This document shows, piece by piece, positions 1 through 7,260 of a stretch of DNA of 64,000 bases. Under the pieces are notes generated by a model. That model did not search any database and had not been told where the DNA came from. It saw only the letters and a list, made by a program, of their open reading frames with translations. The position numbers were made by a program, and so were the translations under genes. Source of the stretch: Agromyces archimandritae (GTDB taxonomy: Bacteria > Actinomycetota > Actinomycetes > Actinomycetales > Microbacteriaceae); the NCBI RefSeq assembly GCF_018024495.1, contig NZ_CP071696.1, forward strand, positions 1,364,001 through 1,428,000. Direction: 5' to 3'. Every line of letters starts with the position of its first letter. The first letter of the stretch is position 1.

Positions 1-407
1 ACACGCGTCGACCAGGGCGGCAGCGTCGACCTCACCGCTCACGCCTGGACCGCCGGAGGCCGCGACCTCGGCGACGTCACCGCCGACACCGTCTTCACCA
101 GTTCCGTGCCCACCGACATCGTCGACGGCAACCGCGTCGCCTTCCCGACGGCATCCCCGCACACCATCACCGCGACGTACCCCGGCGCCGCCGGCACGCT
201 CACCGCAGACGTCGTCATCGAGGTCGTCGCTCCCCCGGTCCGACGCCCGGCCCGACCCCGCCGCCCGGCCCCGCCGGCGGCCACGCCCTCCCGGCGACCG
301 GCACCGACCCGGCGGGCAGCGTCATCCCGGCCCTCGCCCTCCTCGCGGCCGGCGCCCTCGCGCTCGCGCTCGCGCGGGTCCGTCTCCGCCGCCCCCGCAC
401 CCGCTGA
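1..407 (+). pseudogene. 3' end of an LPXTG cell-wall-anchored surface protein, frameshifted
   Basis: Only the C-terminal part is in the window. Frame 1 encodes an Ig-like beta segment up to residues EVVA (near base 231). The sorting signal then appears in frame 3: a Pro/Gly/Thr linker, LPATG (bases 288-302), a hydrophobic helix rich in Ala and Leu, and a basic tail RVRLRRPRTR ending at TGA 405-407. The two halves join if one C is added to the C5 run at 232-236. The product would be exported and joined to peptidoglycan by a sortase. As read, frame 1 runs on to a stop at 510 without an anchor. Either the gene is broken or the run is miscalled. The surface domain itself is not identifiable from this fragment. 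Confidence 0.75.
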
Positions 408-785
408 GCGCCTCGAAAACGCTTGCGGGGGTCGAATCCCGCCACCATCGCGCTCGAAACCGCATCCCGGTGGCAGGAAACGACCCCGCGAAGACTGGCA
501 CGCCCGCTGATCGCTGCACCCGCAAATGCGGCCCAGGTCGCGCGGGCCGTACCCGTCCGCACGATCACGCGCCCTGATCGGCGTAATGCGCGTGACGCAC
601 ACCCGCGATCGCACGGTGTCGGGCACGCTGACGCACGCCCGAGCCCCGGCACGGCGCGGGCCGGAGCGCCCCCACGCCCCGGCCCCGCCGGTCGATCCGC
701 TCCCCGGCGGACGCCACCAGCGTCACCCGTCCGGGTGGCGTCCGAGTGAACGCATCGCGGCAACCGGGTGAACACTGCCGCGCGC
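408..785. other. Intergenic region between convergent genes
   Basis: No convincing gene. It holds the family A inverted repeat (425-489), which lies between the ends of two convergent genes and could terminate transcription from both sides. The rest is GC-rich sequence without a recognisable signal. Confidence 0.6.
425..489. repeat. Family A inverted repeat, copy 1
   Basis: Arms of 21-22 bases (425-446 and 469-489) surround a loop of about 22 bases. Left arm core is GGGGGTCGAATCCCGCCAC; right arm core is GTGGCAGGAAACGACCCC. The copy at 47095-47160 has the same arms, the same 45-base arm-to-arm offset and the same arm mismatches, but an unrelated loop. This marks a repeat family rather than a chance hairpin. 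It could act as a bidirectional terminator. Confidence 0.75.
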
Positions 786-2268
786 CTACACGAGCGCGGC
801 GAAGCCGGGCTCGACGGCGCCGACGTCGCCGAGCGATGCCCAGGCGAGCTCCAGCAGCCGCACGGCCTCGCGGGTCTCGTCCTCGGACTGGCAGATCGGC
901 ATCCGCAGGTGCCGTTCGAAGGCGCCGTCGACGCCGAAGCGTGGCCCGGCGGCGATGAGGAGTCCCCGGGCGCGGGCGGCGAGGGCGAGCTGCGAGCTGA
1001 CCGGGGCGCCGAGGTGCACCCAGGTCGCGATGCCGCCGTCGACGTGCGGCACGCGCCAGCTCGGGAACGATGCCGCGAGCAGCTCCTCGACGAGCGCGCG
1101 ACCTGCGGCGAGCCGGGTGCGGCGGAGGGCGACGGCGTCGTCGTGCCGTTCGAGCAGCTGTACGGCGAGGAGTTGTTCGAAGACGGGGGTGCCGAGGTCG
1201 CCGGGCGAGCGGGCCGCGACGAGGCGGGCGATGAGGGCGGGGTCGGCGCGGATCCATCCGATGCGCACGCCGCCCCAGGCGAGTTTGCCGAGCGAGCCGA
1301 CGAGCACGGCGGGCCCGAAAGCGGCCAGCGGCGGGTACGGCCCGCCGGGGCGGTCGATGTCGAGTTCGGCGGTGGTCTCGTCGGCGATGAGCACGGTGCC
1401 CTGCCGGGCGGCGGCGTCGACGAGGCGTTCGCGGGCGGATGCCGTGAGCGATCGCCCCGTGGGGTTCTGGAAGTCGGGCATGAGGTATCCGAGGGTCGGG
1501 TTCGTCGCACGGACGGCCTGCGCGAGCGCCTCCCCTTCGTCGGCCTCACCCGGCGCATCTCCCGGTGCCGCCCCGCCCGCCGCACCACCGGCCCCGCCGC
1601 CCGCGGCATCCACCGGCACGACGGGCACAGTCGCGAGCCTCGCCCCCGCCCCGCGCAGCGCCGTAGGCGTGCGGGTAGGTGGGCGCTTCGATGAGCGCCC
1701 GGTCGCCGCGGGTGAGCAGGGTGCGGGCGATGAGGGCGATGGCGTGCTGGGCGCCGATGGTGACCATGATCTGGTCGGGCACGGTGGGCAGCCCGCGGGC
1801 GGCGTAGCGTTCGGCGATGGCTTCGCGCAGGGCGGGCAGGCCGAGGAGTTCGAAGCCATGGGTGCCGAGGCTCGCGGGCAGTTCGTCGGCGGCGGCGCGG
1901 GCGCATTCGGCGATCCAGGGCAGGGCGGGCGGGGCGGCTTTGCCGAAGTCGATGACGGTGGATGCGTCGGGCCGGGCCGGGGCGGCGGGTGCGGCTACCG
2001 GCAGGCGCACCGCACTGCCCGATCCGCGGATGCTCTGCAGGTAGCCGAGCTCGCGGAGGGCGGCGTAGGCGGCGCTCACGGTCGTGCGGCTGAGGGCGAG
2101 ACGGTCGGCGAGTTCGCGTTCGGCGGGCAGGCGGGTTTCGGCGGCGATGCGGCCGTCGAGCACGAGGAGGCGGATGCGTTCGGCGAGCGCTCGGTAGGCG
2201 GTGCGGTCGCCGCCGCGCCAGTCGCCGAGGAGGGCTTCGAGGGCGCGGGCCGTCATCGTGCCGGACAT
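786..2268 (-). pseudogene. MocR/GntR-type regulator with aminotransferase-like domain (YczR-like), frameshifted
   Basis: The N-terminus (from ATG at 2268) is a GntR winged helix: RLPAERELADRLALSRTTVS, then ELGYLQSIRGSGS. A fold-type I aminotransferase-like domain follows, with EAPTYPHAYG before the break and MPDFQNPTGRSL and GSLGKLAWGGVRIGW after it; the Lys in SLGKLAW is the expected PLP lysine. The frame changes near 1655-1664. Restoring two bases (a GC) there gives the usual YGALRGAGA joint. The gene is divergent from a YczE-type membrane protein, which is the known YczR/YczE arrangement in actinobacteria. The break may be real or an assembly error. Without it the protein would be about 494 residues, normal for MocR proteins. 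Confidence 0.75.
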
Positions 2269-2270
2269 AA

Positions 2271-2310
2271 GGCCACTGTATGCGGATTGGCCACTTGCCG
2301 AAAGGCCACT
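2271..2310. promoter_or_regulatory. Probable MocR operator, three direct GGCCACT repeats
   Basis: The divergent gap between the MocR-type regulator and yczE holds GGCCACT at 2271-2277, 2289-2295 and 2304-2310, spaced 18 and 15 bases. MocR regulators are known to bind direct repeats in such shared promoters. That these are its sites is inferred from position and repetition. Confidence 0.6.
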
Positions 2311-2323
2311 TCTCGCATTGGAT

Positions 2324-2998
2324 ATGAGGGTGTCCTCGCGTGTTCCTTCCCGTCGCCTCGTGCGCCGCACCGTCCAGCTCTTCGTCGGCCTGTTCCTGTA
2401 CGGCTTCGGCATTTCGCTCATCGTGAGCGGCAATCTCGGCGGCGCCCCGTGGGATGTGCTGACGCAGGGTCTGTCGAAGCAGACGGGTCTGAGTTTCGGG
2501 CTCATCACGATCATGACGAGCGCCGTGGTGCTGCTGTTCTGGATCCCGCTTCGGCAGAAGCCGGGCTTCGGCACGATCGCGAACGCGGTGCTCGTGGGCC
2601 CGTTCGCCGACCTCGGGTTCCTGATCGTGCCCGAGACCGAGGTGCTGTGGATCCGCATCGTCTATCTCGCGGCGGGCATCCTGGTGCTGGGTGCGGCGAC
2701 GGGCCTGTACATCGGCGCGCATTTCGGGCCGGGCCCGCGCGACGGGCTGATGACCGGCATCCACCGGCGCACGGGGGTGAAGATCTGGATCGCACGCACC
2801 GCGATCGAACTCGTGGTGCTCGCGATCGGCTGGCTGCTCGGCGGTGTCGCCGGGCTCGGCACGGTCGCCTTCGCCGTGCTGATCGGCCCGATCTGCGGGT
2901 TCACGATCCCGTGGTTCGCGGTGCGCGGAGTCTCGGGTGTGGATGCCGACCGCGCGCCCGAGCCGCCGGCATCCGCTCAGGAGCCGGCGGCCGCGTAG
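2324..2998 (+). CDS. yczE: YczE/YitT-family integral membrane protein
   Basis: A 224-residue multi-pass membrane protein. It has the family signature GFGISLIVSGNLGGAPWDVL near the start and GPGPRDGLMTG in the middle, with about five hydrophobic segments. It lies divergent to a MocR-type regulator, as in the YczR/YczE pairs. The transported compound is unknown; a link to vitamin B6 or amino-acid metabolism is only suggested by the regulator class. ATG 2324 was chosen because residues before it are non-hydrophobic shadow sequence. The last 20 residues, after the final helix, are low complexity and lie in an 84-bp segment duplicated at 3590-3673, so this tail may have been created by the duplication. 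Confidence 0.85.
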   Translation: MRVSSRVPSRRLVRRTVQLFVGLFLYGFGISLIVSGNLGGAPWDVLTQGLSKQTGLSFGLITIMTSAVVLLFWIPLRQKPGFGTIANAVLVGPFADLGFLIVPETEVLWIRIVYLAAGILVLGAATGLYIGAHFGPGPRDGLMTGIHRRTGVKIWIARTAIELVVLAIGWLLGGVAGLGTVAFAVLIGPICGFTIPWFAVRGVSGVDADRAPEPPASAQEPAAA

Positions 2999-3016
2999 AC
3001 GCGCAGGGCGTCGCGC
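2933..3016. repeat. 84-bp direct repeat, left copy, flanking a toxin-antitoxin pair
   Basis: Matches 3590-3673 without gaps at 81 of 84 positions (differences T/C, A/C and A/G). On the plus strand it encodes the tail and stop of yczE. On the minus strand it still encodes RDALRVYAAAGS and a stop, a remnant of the TipAS gene end found intact in the right copy. Confidence 0.9.
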
Positions 3017-3026
3017 GCACGAGCCG

Positions 3027-3041
3027 TATACTCGAAGTATG
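3027..3041 (+). promoter_or_regulatory. Leaderless promoter and probable operator of the toxin-antitoxin pair
   Basis: A -10 box TATACT (3027-3032) is followed by exactly six bases and the ATG, so the transcript probably starts at the start codon. The perfect palindrome ATACT-CGA-AGTAT (3028-3040) covers the -10 box and start site, a suitable place for autorepression by the antitoxin. Confidence 0.6.
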
Positions 3042-3263
3042 TCGGATATGACCACGATCAAGGTCGCCGTCGGTGACCGCGATGCGCTGAAAAGCATCGC
3101 CGCCGAATCGGGCGTGACCCTCGGCGACGCGCTGCGCGCCCTGATCCGCGAGCACGAACGCAGCAGGCTCATCCGGGAGCTGAACGAGTGGGAACCCGAT
3201 GAGGAGTATCTCGCCGAACGCGAGGAGTGGGATCGCGCCGACCTCGGTACGGCAGCGGGATGA
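3039..3263 (+). CDS. MazE-like antitoxin, ribbon-helix-helix type
   Basis: A 74-residue protein. The N-terminus (TTIKVAVGDRDALKSIAAES, then GVTLGDALRALI) looks like a ribbon-helix-helix DNA-binding fold. The acidic C-terminus (NEWEPDEEYLAEREEW) is typical of the toxin-binding tail of antitoxins. Its stop overlaps the start of the MazF-like toxin (ATGA at 3260-3263), so the two are co-translated. It is expected to neutralise the toxin and repress its own promoter through the palindrome over its start codon. The pair sits between two 84-bp direct repeats. Confidence 0.75.
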   Translation: MSDMTTIKVAVGDRDALKSIAAESGVTLGDALRALIREHERSRLIRELNEWEPDEEYLAEREEWDRADLGTAAG

Positions 3264-3580
3264 GACGGCCCCGGATCCAGGCCGGTCAGATCGTGTGGGT
3301 GGAATGGGACCCGACGGTCGGCCATGAGCAGCAGAAGCACCGCCCGTGCATCGCGATCAGCGCACAGCTCGGGGCGCTGGTGATCGTCGTGCCGCTGACG
3401 AGCAGCCGGCCGAAGGTGGGCTCCCATGTGGAGGTCGAGACGCGGGACCGGGTCTCGACGGCGCTGTGCGAACAGGTGCGCTCGGTCGACGTGCAGCGCA
3501 TCACGAAACGGGACGGAGCCGTCGAGCCGGACAGGCTGCGGGCGGTTCGTGACGTGGTGGCGCTGCTGATCGGGGTCTGA
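3260..3580 (+). CDS. mazF: MazF/PemK-family endoribonuclease toxin
   Basis: A 106-residue protein of normal MazF length. It opens with QAGQIVWVEWDPTVGHEQQK then HRPCIAIS, matching the family's GDIVWVDF...P..GHEQ..RRPALVIS core, whose basic and polar residues form the RNA-binding and catalytic surface. VIVVPLTS and ALCEQVRSVDVQRI match the later strands. It should cleave single-stranded mRNA when the unstable antitoxin is lost. It overlaps the upstream antitoxin by four bases. I see no frameshift or missing core segment. Confidence 0.88.
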   Translation: MRRPRIQAGQIVWVEWDPTVGHEQQKHRPCIAISAQLGALVIVVPLTSSRPKVGSHVEVETRDRVSTALCEQVRSVDVQRITKRDGAVEPDRLRAVRDVVALLIGV

Positions 3581-3589
3581 CCGAGCCGG

Positions 3590-3673
3590 TCGGGTGCGGA
3601 TGCCGCCCGCGCGCCCGAGCCGCCGGCATCCGCTCAGGAGCCGGCGGCCGCGTAGGCGCGCAGGGCGTCGCGC
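3590..3673. repeat. 84-bp direct repeat, right copy
   Basis: Partner of 2933-3016 (81/84 identical). Its minus strand encodes the genuine C-terminus of the TipAS domain (RDALRAYAAAGS and stop at 3634-3636). The toxin-antitoxin pair fills the interval between the copies. Confidence 0.9.
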
Positions 3674-3974
3674 ACGAATTCGGCGCCGACCTGCCCGCCG
3701 TAGTTGGCGGCGAAGCGGGGGTCGGCGACGTACATGTCGGCGAGGCCGAGCACGTAGCCGGTGAGGTCGGCTCCGGGGGCGGATGCCGGGGTGCCGGGGA
3801 TGCCGGTGAGCCAGTCCACATGCCGGGCGGCGAGGGCCTGGGCCTCGGCGGATGCCGGGTCGGCGCCCGATTCGGCCGCCGCGATCCAGTCGGCGTTCAG
3901 CCGCCGGAGCCGTTCCTGAGGCTCGTGGTTCCGGTGAGCCGCGCGACCTCTTGGATGCTCCAGTCCTGCGTCAT
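3634..3974 (-). pseudogene. Remnant of a MerR-family regulator with TipAS domain
   Basis: ATG 3974 opens MTQDWSIQEVARLTGTTS, the first 18 residues of a MerR helix-turn-helix. The next bases jump out of frame into RLRRLNADWIAAAESGADP, the last ~92 residues of a TipAS drug-recognition domain. The rest of the DNA-binding domain, the dimer helix and most of TipAS are missing. Intact relatives are about 250 residues, so roughly 400 bases were lost near 3918-3930, with a frame change. The upstream MerR-type promoter is preserved. Unlike the single-base breaks elsewhere in the window, this is a real deletion. Confidence 0.8.
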
Positions 3975-3980
3975 GCCCCC

Positions 3981-4011
3981 ACGCTACGAGTTGACGCCGC
4001 GTCAATGTCAA
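3981..4011 (-). promoter_or_regulatory. MerR-type promoter with 19-bp spacer
   Basis: Read on the minus strand: -35 TTGACA (4011-4006), a 19-bp spacer holding the perfect palindrome TTGAC-GCGGC-GTCAA, and -10 TAGCGT (3986-3981) six bases before the ATG. A long spacer with a central palindrome is the hallmark of MerR-activated promoters. It survives although the regulator is deleted. Confidence 0.75.
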
Positions 4012-4070
4012 GGGTGGATGCCGGAGCGCGCGCGACCCGGCATCCACACCCCCCTTGCGCGATCGCGAAA

Positions 4071-4110
4071 CGCGATATATCGTGAATCTCATCGAACGCG
4101 ATATATCGCG
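4071..4110. promoter_or_regulatory. Two ATATAT-centred palindromes, probable PadR operator
   Basis: CGCGATATATCGTG (4071-4084) and the perfect palindrome CGCGATATATCGCG (4097-4110) lie 26 bases apart, just before the DUF4097 gene. AT-rich cores like this stand out in the local sequence. The operon encodes a PadR repressor, so autoregulation through these sites is likely. Confidence 0.65.
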
Positions 4111-4132
4111 TCACATGCGAAGGGGAACACTC

Positions 4133-5038
4133 ATGGCTCTCGAACACTGGATCATCGCCCCCGGGCAGAGCAAGGTGATCGACATCGAACTCGTCCGCAG
4201 CCTCAAGGTCAGCCTCATCGGCGGCAAGGTCGACGTCATCGCCCACGACGAGCCCGGCGCCCGCGTCGAGGTCGCCGGCGTCACCGGCAAAGACCTGAAG
4301 GTCGAGATCGACGGCGACCGGCTGATCGTCGACCACCCGCAATTGCGCTGGGAGAACTGGCTGGACGTCTTCCGCGGCTTCCGCGGCAACGCGAAGGCGG
4401 AGGTCTCGATCCTCGCCCCCAGGCATGTGCTGCTGAAGCTCGGCATGGTCTCGGGCGACGCCCTCGTCTCCGGGTTCGTCGGCGACGCGAAACTGTCGAC
4501 CGTCTCGGGCGAGCTCACCGTCGACCGCCACGTCGGCGACCTCGAACTGAACGGCGTCTCAGGCGAACTGTCCGCCGGCAACCATGTCGGCGGCGTGAAC
4601 GCCAACACCGTCTCGGGCGACGTCATCGCCAGCGGCGACCTCACGAAGTTCACCGCCGACGGCGTCTCGGGCAACATGATCGTCGACTCGGTCGGCACCC
4701 CCAGGCGCATCGACACGAACACCGTGTCGGGCGACCTCACGGTCCGCTACACGGGCGGCGACGGCGCACGCGTACGCGTCAACTCGGTCAGCGGCACGGT
4801 GCTGCTCGAAGACGCGAGCGTCCGCAGCATCTTCGGCAAGGGCTTCGAACGCATCATCGGCACCCTCGACGGCGACTGGCTCGACCTGAACGCGAACTCG
4901 GTGTCGGGCGACATCTCGGTCATCCGCCGCGAGCCGCGAGTGGATGCCGCGAGCACCGCGACCCCCGGCGCATCCGCCTCGGGCGCGCCCACGGCATCCA
5001 CCCCCGAGGCATCCACCACCGCCGGAGCCGACGCGTGA
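4133..5038 (+). CDS. DUF4097-family beta-helix protein
   Basis: A 301-residue protein made of short repeats of the type VSGDL/VSGEL about every 18-22 residues (for example TVSGDVIASGDLTKF, then VSGNMIVDSV), giving the right-handed beta-helix expected for DUF4097. There is no signal peptide or membrane helix. The C-terminus is an Ala/Ser/Thr/Pro-rich tail. ATG 4133 is chosen because AAGGGG precedes it; an upstream in-frame ATG at 4055 would translate through the palindromic operators. It overlaps the PadR gene by GTGA. Such pairs are common in actinobacteria, and the function is unknown. Confidence 0.85.
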   Translation: MALEHWIIAPGQSKVIDIELVRSLKVSLIGGKVDVIAHDEPGARVEVAGVTGKDLKVEIDGDRLIVDHPQLRWENWLDVFRGFRGNAKAEVSILAPRHVLLKLGMVSGDALVSGFVGDAKLSTVSGELTVDRHVGDLELNGVSGELSAGNHVGGVNANTVSGDVIASGDLTKFTADGVSGNMIVDSVGTPRRIDTNTVSGDLTVRYTGGDGARVRVNSVSGTVLLEDASVRSIFGKGFERIIGTLDGDWLDLNANSVSGDISVIRREPRVDAASTATPGASASGAPTASTPEASTTAGADA

Positions 5039-5646
5039 CGCCCCCGGTCTTCGCCCACGGCACGCTCCGCCTCTACCTGCTCGCGCTCCTCGAAGAGGAG
5101 CCCCGCCACGGCTACGAGCTCATCCAGGCCCTCTCGGACCGCTTCGGCGGCACCTACTCCCCGAGCGCCGGCACGATCTACCCCCGGCTCGCCAAGCTCG
5201 AGGAGGAGGGCCTCGTTACCAAAACCGCCGACGGCCGCAAAACGGTCTACGCGATCACGGATGCCGGCCGCACCGAACTCGACGGCCGCCGCCACGAACT
5301 CGACGCCATCGAAGACCAGGTCACCGACTCGGTGCGCCGCCTCGCCGACGGGGTGCGCGCCGAGGTCGGCGAGGCGATGCGCTCGCTCCGCGCAGAACTC
5401 GCTAGCGCCGCCCGCGAAGCCAAACGCACCGCGACGAAGACCCGCGTCGACCCCGCCCCCGCTCAGCCCGACGCCGGCCGCGCCCTCCACGAAGCCGAAC
5501 TCGCCCTCAGCGAGTTCCGCCAGGCGATGCGCACCGAACTCCGCTCCCACGAGGCCCGCACCCGCCTCGGCGCCGACACCGTCGCCATCCTCCGCGCCGG
5601 CCTCGCCCGCACCGCCGACGAGGTCCGCGCCTCCCTGCGCGCGTAG
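5035..5646 (+). CDS. PadR-family transcriptional regulator
   Basis: A 203-residue protein. Residues about 5-80 are a PadR winged helix: GTLRLYLLALLEEEPRHGYE, then LSDRFGGTYSPSAGTIYPRL and LEEEGLVTKTADGRKTVYAI. The C-terminal half is a long charged helix, probably for dimerisation. GTG 5035 overlaps the upstream stop. It probably represses its own operon through the two palindromes before the DUF4097 gene. The inducer is not known. Confidence 0.9.
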   Translation: MTPPVFAHGTLRLYLLALLEEEPRHGYELIQALSDRFGGTYSPSAGTIYPRLAKLEEEGLVTKTADGRKTVYAITDAGRTELDGRRHELDAIEDQVTDSVRRLADGVRAEVGEAMRSLRAELASAAREAKRTATKTRVDPAPAQPDAGRALHEAELALSEFRQAMRTELRSHEARTRLGADTVAILRAGLARTADEVRASLRA

Positions 5647-5752
5647 GGGCCGCCGCGGCGGCGCCGGTGCCGGTGCCGGTGCCGCGGCGCGCTACCCGGC
5701 TCAGCTGAACGAGAAGGCCCCGACGACGCTGACGAGGCAGGCGCATGCATCT

Positions 5753-6064
5753 TCACGCCGTGGGGACCACGAACGCGACGACTGCGACGCCGATTCCGCA
5801 CGCCGCGATGATCGCCGCGACGCCGAGCACCGATGAGAACCGCGGCCTGGGCCGCCGTGTGAGCAACAGCGTCAGCAGCACGGCCAGGATGGAGACGATC
5901 CCGGCGCCGATGAATGCGATGACCTCCTGGAGGGCGTAGTCCGGGGGCGGAGGTGCAGGGTCGACGAGCGGTCGGGCGTATCGGACGTTCGCAACGTAGA
6001 CGAGGCCGAGCACCACGAGCGCGGTAACGGCCGACTCGAACACCCACGCAGCCCGCTTGCTCAT
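5753..6064 (-). CDS. Small membrane protein, unknown
   Basis: A 103-residue protein with three hydrophobic segments (AVTALVVLGLVYVA; EVIAFIGAGIVSILAVLLTL; VLGVAAIIAACGIGVAVVAF). The first two are separated by a proline-rich loop. I do not recognise a family. Start ATG 6064 (MSKRAAW) follows a GGGG stretch; ATG 6079 is an alternative. It lies 81 bases downstream of another minus-strand membrane gene and may be co-transcribed with it. Confidence 0.6.
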   Translation of the reverse strand: MSKRAAWVFESAVTALVVLGLVYVANVRYARPLVDPAPPPPDYALQEVIAFIGAGIVSILAVLLTLLLTRRPRPRFSSVLGVAAIIAACGIGVAVVAFVVPTA

Positions 6065-6145
6065 GCCCCACACTCTCATCACGATCCACGGCCGACGGCC
6101 CGACACGGCGGATCGGCCTCCGGCAAGCGGCCGCACCTCGACCCA

Positions 6146-6619
6146 TCATGCAATGGTCGCCACCACCGCGAACGCCACCAGGCCGACCACGATCGCGCCG
6201 GCACCGACCACGGCGAAGAAGACCCGCGAGGCCGCCGCGTTCATCTGCATCCCGGCTTTCTCGAACCGCCGGCCTGCCCAGAGCGCGATCTTCGAGCGGT
6301 TGAGGACCAACAGTGTTCCGGCGGCCAGCCCCGCCGCCCCGAACACGATCGCCGCGACGACGAGGGCCGGACCCGGTTCCGACGCCCCGGCGGAATCCTG
6401 CTCTCCCGCGGGAACCCGACCCGCGAGGTCGACGATCGCCGCGACGACGGCGAAGAGGCCGACGAGCAAGACCTGGATCGCGATGGATCGAGGGCCGGGC
6501 AGGCGGTCATCTCCCAGAAGCGCCCGGAAGATCCGGTGGTACCAGCGCCCGAGCGGACGATGCAGCACCACCAGCAACACGCCGAGCGTCAGCCCGAACA
6601 GGCCGGAGACGATACCCAC
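6146..6619 (-). CDS. Membrane protein, unknown
   Basis: About 157 residues from GTG 6619, chosen because GGAGAGG stands ten bases before it; a longer reading from near 6715 would add a basic, non-hydrophobic extension. There are four hydrophobic segments, including SGLFGLTLGVLLVVL, VLLVGLFAVVAAIV and VGAGAIVVGLVAFAVV. No motif identifies a family. It is probably in one transcription unit with the small membrane gene that follows it. Confidence 0.55.
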   Translation of the reverse strand: MGIVSGLFGLTLGVLLVVLHRPLGRWYHRIFRALLGDDRLPGPRSIAIQVLLVGLFAVVAAIVDLAGRVPAGEQDSAGASEPGPALVVAAIVFGAAGLAAGTLLVLNRSKIALWAGRRFEKAGMQMNAAASRVFFAVVGAGAIVVGLVAFAVVATIA

Positions 6620-6753
6620 CTGCGACCATCCTCTCCACGGCGGCCGTACGGCACGATCCCGGGCCGGGCCACCCGACCTGGACACATGATGTCGCATCGC
6701 CCGGGCGGTGCGCACCTGGGAGCGGGGTCGGCGGTGGATGCGAGCATGAGCGG

Positions 6754-7260
6754 ATGGCTCGTCTCACGTTGATCCCCTGGTCGCCCGGCGATCTCGATCT
6801 GCTGCGCCGCGCGAACACCCCCGAGCTGATGGACCAGCTCGGCGGGGTCGAGAGCGACGAGCAGGTGCGCATCCGCCACGGACGCTATCTCGCGCTCGCC
6901 CGCGACGGCGCCGGGCAGCAGTTCCGCGTCGCGACCGAGGAGCATCCCGAGGGCATCGGCATCGTCGGCTATTGGCACCACGAGCACGACGGATCGCCGG
7001 CGCTCGAGACCGGGTGGTCGATCCAGGCCGAGCATCGCGGCCACGGGTACGCGCCGGAGGCCGCACGCCTCGCCCTCGCGGCGGCCGCTGCGGCCGGCGA
7101 GACGCTGCCCGTGCACGCGTACCCGCGCATCGACAACGCCGCGTCGAACGCGGTCTGCCGCAAGGCGGGCTTCACCCTCCTCGGCGAAGCCGAGTTCGAC
7201 GCCAACGGGCACACCCTGCACGTCAACGACTGGGTCGCGCTGCCTACAGCATCGCCATGA
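6754..7260 (+). CDS. GNAT-family N-acetyltransferase
   Basis: A 168-residue protein with the RimJ/RimL-like GNAT layout. IGIVGYWHHEHDG is the central strand, ETGWSIQAEHRGHGYAPEAA contains the acetyl-CoA pyrophosphate loop (R-G-H-G-Y/A), and IDNAASNAVCRKAGFTLLGE is the conserved N..S..V..K.GF tail. It should transfer an acetyl group from acetyl-CoA to an amine or a protein N-terminus; the substrate is unknown. Its last 17 bases overlap the convergent oxidoreductase gene. Confidence 0.88.
   Translation: MARLTLIPWSPGDLDLLRRANTPELMDQLGGVESDEQVRIRHGRYLALARDGAGQQFRVATEEHPEGIGIVGYWHHEHDGSPALETGWSIQAEHRGHGYAPEAARLALAAAAAAGETLPVHAYPRIDNAASNAVCRKAGFTLLGEAEFDANGHTLHVNDWVALPTASP

Noticed and set aside
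2201..2323. Upstream start for yczE adding about 40 residues
   Set aside because: The extra region overlaps the MocR coding sequence and the GGCCACT operators and is not hydrophobic. ATG 2324 gives the family-length protein.
215..3427. A very long open frame (about 1070 codons) on the minus strand across the MocR, yczE and toxin-antitoxin genes
   Set aside because: Its translation is Arg/Pro/His-rich without conserved motifs, while other frames encode recognisable proteins throughout. It is the usual anti-sense shadow in high-GC DNA.
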